Shown: positions 5,104-5,148 of the stretch, piece after piece
Layout: the number at the start of each line of letters is the position of its first letter
Numbering within the stretch: position 1 is the first letter of the stretch
The notes under the pieces: generated by a model
The model's database searches: none
What the model saw: the letters and a program-made list of their open reading frames with translations, nothing else
Told to the model about the DNA's origin: nothing
Program-made: the position numbers and the translations under genes
Assembly (NCBI GenBank): GCA_013041585.1
Contig: JABEVM010000177.1
Location: forward strand, 1-5,148
Direction of reading: 5' to 3'
DNA: 5,148 bases
Origin: Chlamydiota bacterium
Lineage (GTDB): Bacteria > Chlamydiota > Chlamydiia > Chlamydiales > Rhabdochlamydiaceae

Positions 5104-5148
5104 GTACACGACCTAAGTTTTTCTCTTAATTAATTGAATATTCGATAG

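Noticed and set aside
1..5148. CRISPR array, tRNA or insertion sequence
   Set aside because: I saw no regularly spaced direct repeats, no tRNA-like cloverleaf and no transposase or terminal inverted repeats.

Overview
The window suggests an environmental, amoeba-associated member of the Chlamydiae (Parachlamydia/Waddlia/Simkania-like). This rests on two recalled resemblances: the pseudopilin at 4160-4960 (minus) looks like the chlamydial GspG-type protein, and the central linker of the large secreted protein at 1409-3661 looks like linkers in chlamydial TPR/toxin proteins. No rRNA or other marker gene is present, so the assignment is an inference. A Rickettsiales- or Legionella-like intracellular bacterium is the main alternative.

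Left part (1-1330, plus strand): three closely spaced small genes of phage-like character. They encode a RusA-family Holliday junction resolvase with its catalytic residues visible, a 199-201 aa protein of unknown function with a conserved-looking RRGGEQ C-terminal part, and a 79 aa HGGxSTG-motif protein. A modest hairpin plus T-run whose loop contains the last gene's stop codon (1307-1330) probably ends this transcript. I read this as a prophage remnant or mobile accessory module.

Centre (1331-4146, plus strand): a two-gene unit that is the most interesting part of the window. The first gene encodes a 750 aa protein with a Sec signal peptide, a Cys-rich N-terminal half, about three TPR-like repeats, a hydrophobic/helical linker, and a small His-rich HNH-type (LHH-like) nuclease module at the extreme C-terminus. 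Two bases after its stop, with its Shine-Dalgarno inside the last codons of the first gene, lies a 160 aa cytosolic protein that fits a cognate immunity protein. Together they have the architecture of a polymorphic toxin-immunity pair. A 22-bp perfect GC-rich palindrome lies inside the toxin gene, between the TPR part and the toxin end.

Right part (4147-5148, minus strand): a convergent gene for a type II secretion/type IV pilus-like pseudopilin of 266 aa, with a long Ser/Asn/Arg-rich extension and a proline where the pre-pilin cleavage glycine is expected. Just upstream is a possible 39-codon ORF with a very strong Shine-Dalgarno whose stop touches the pseudopilin ribosome binding site. The toxin has a Sec signal and the neighbour belongs to a system that exports Sec-delivered periplasmic proteins, so type II export of the toxin is a plausible but untested idea.
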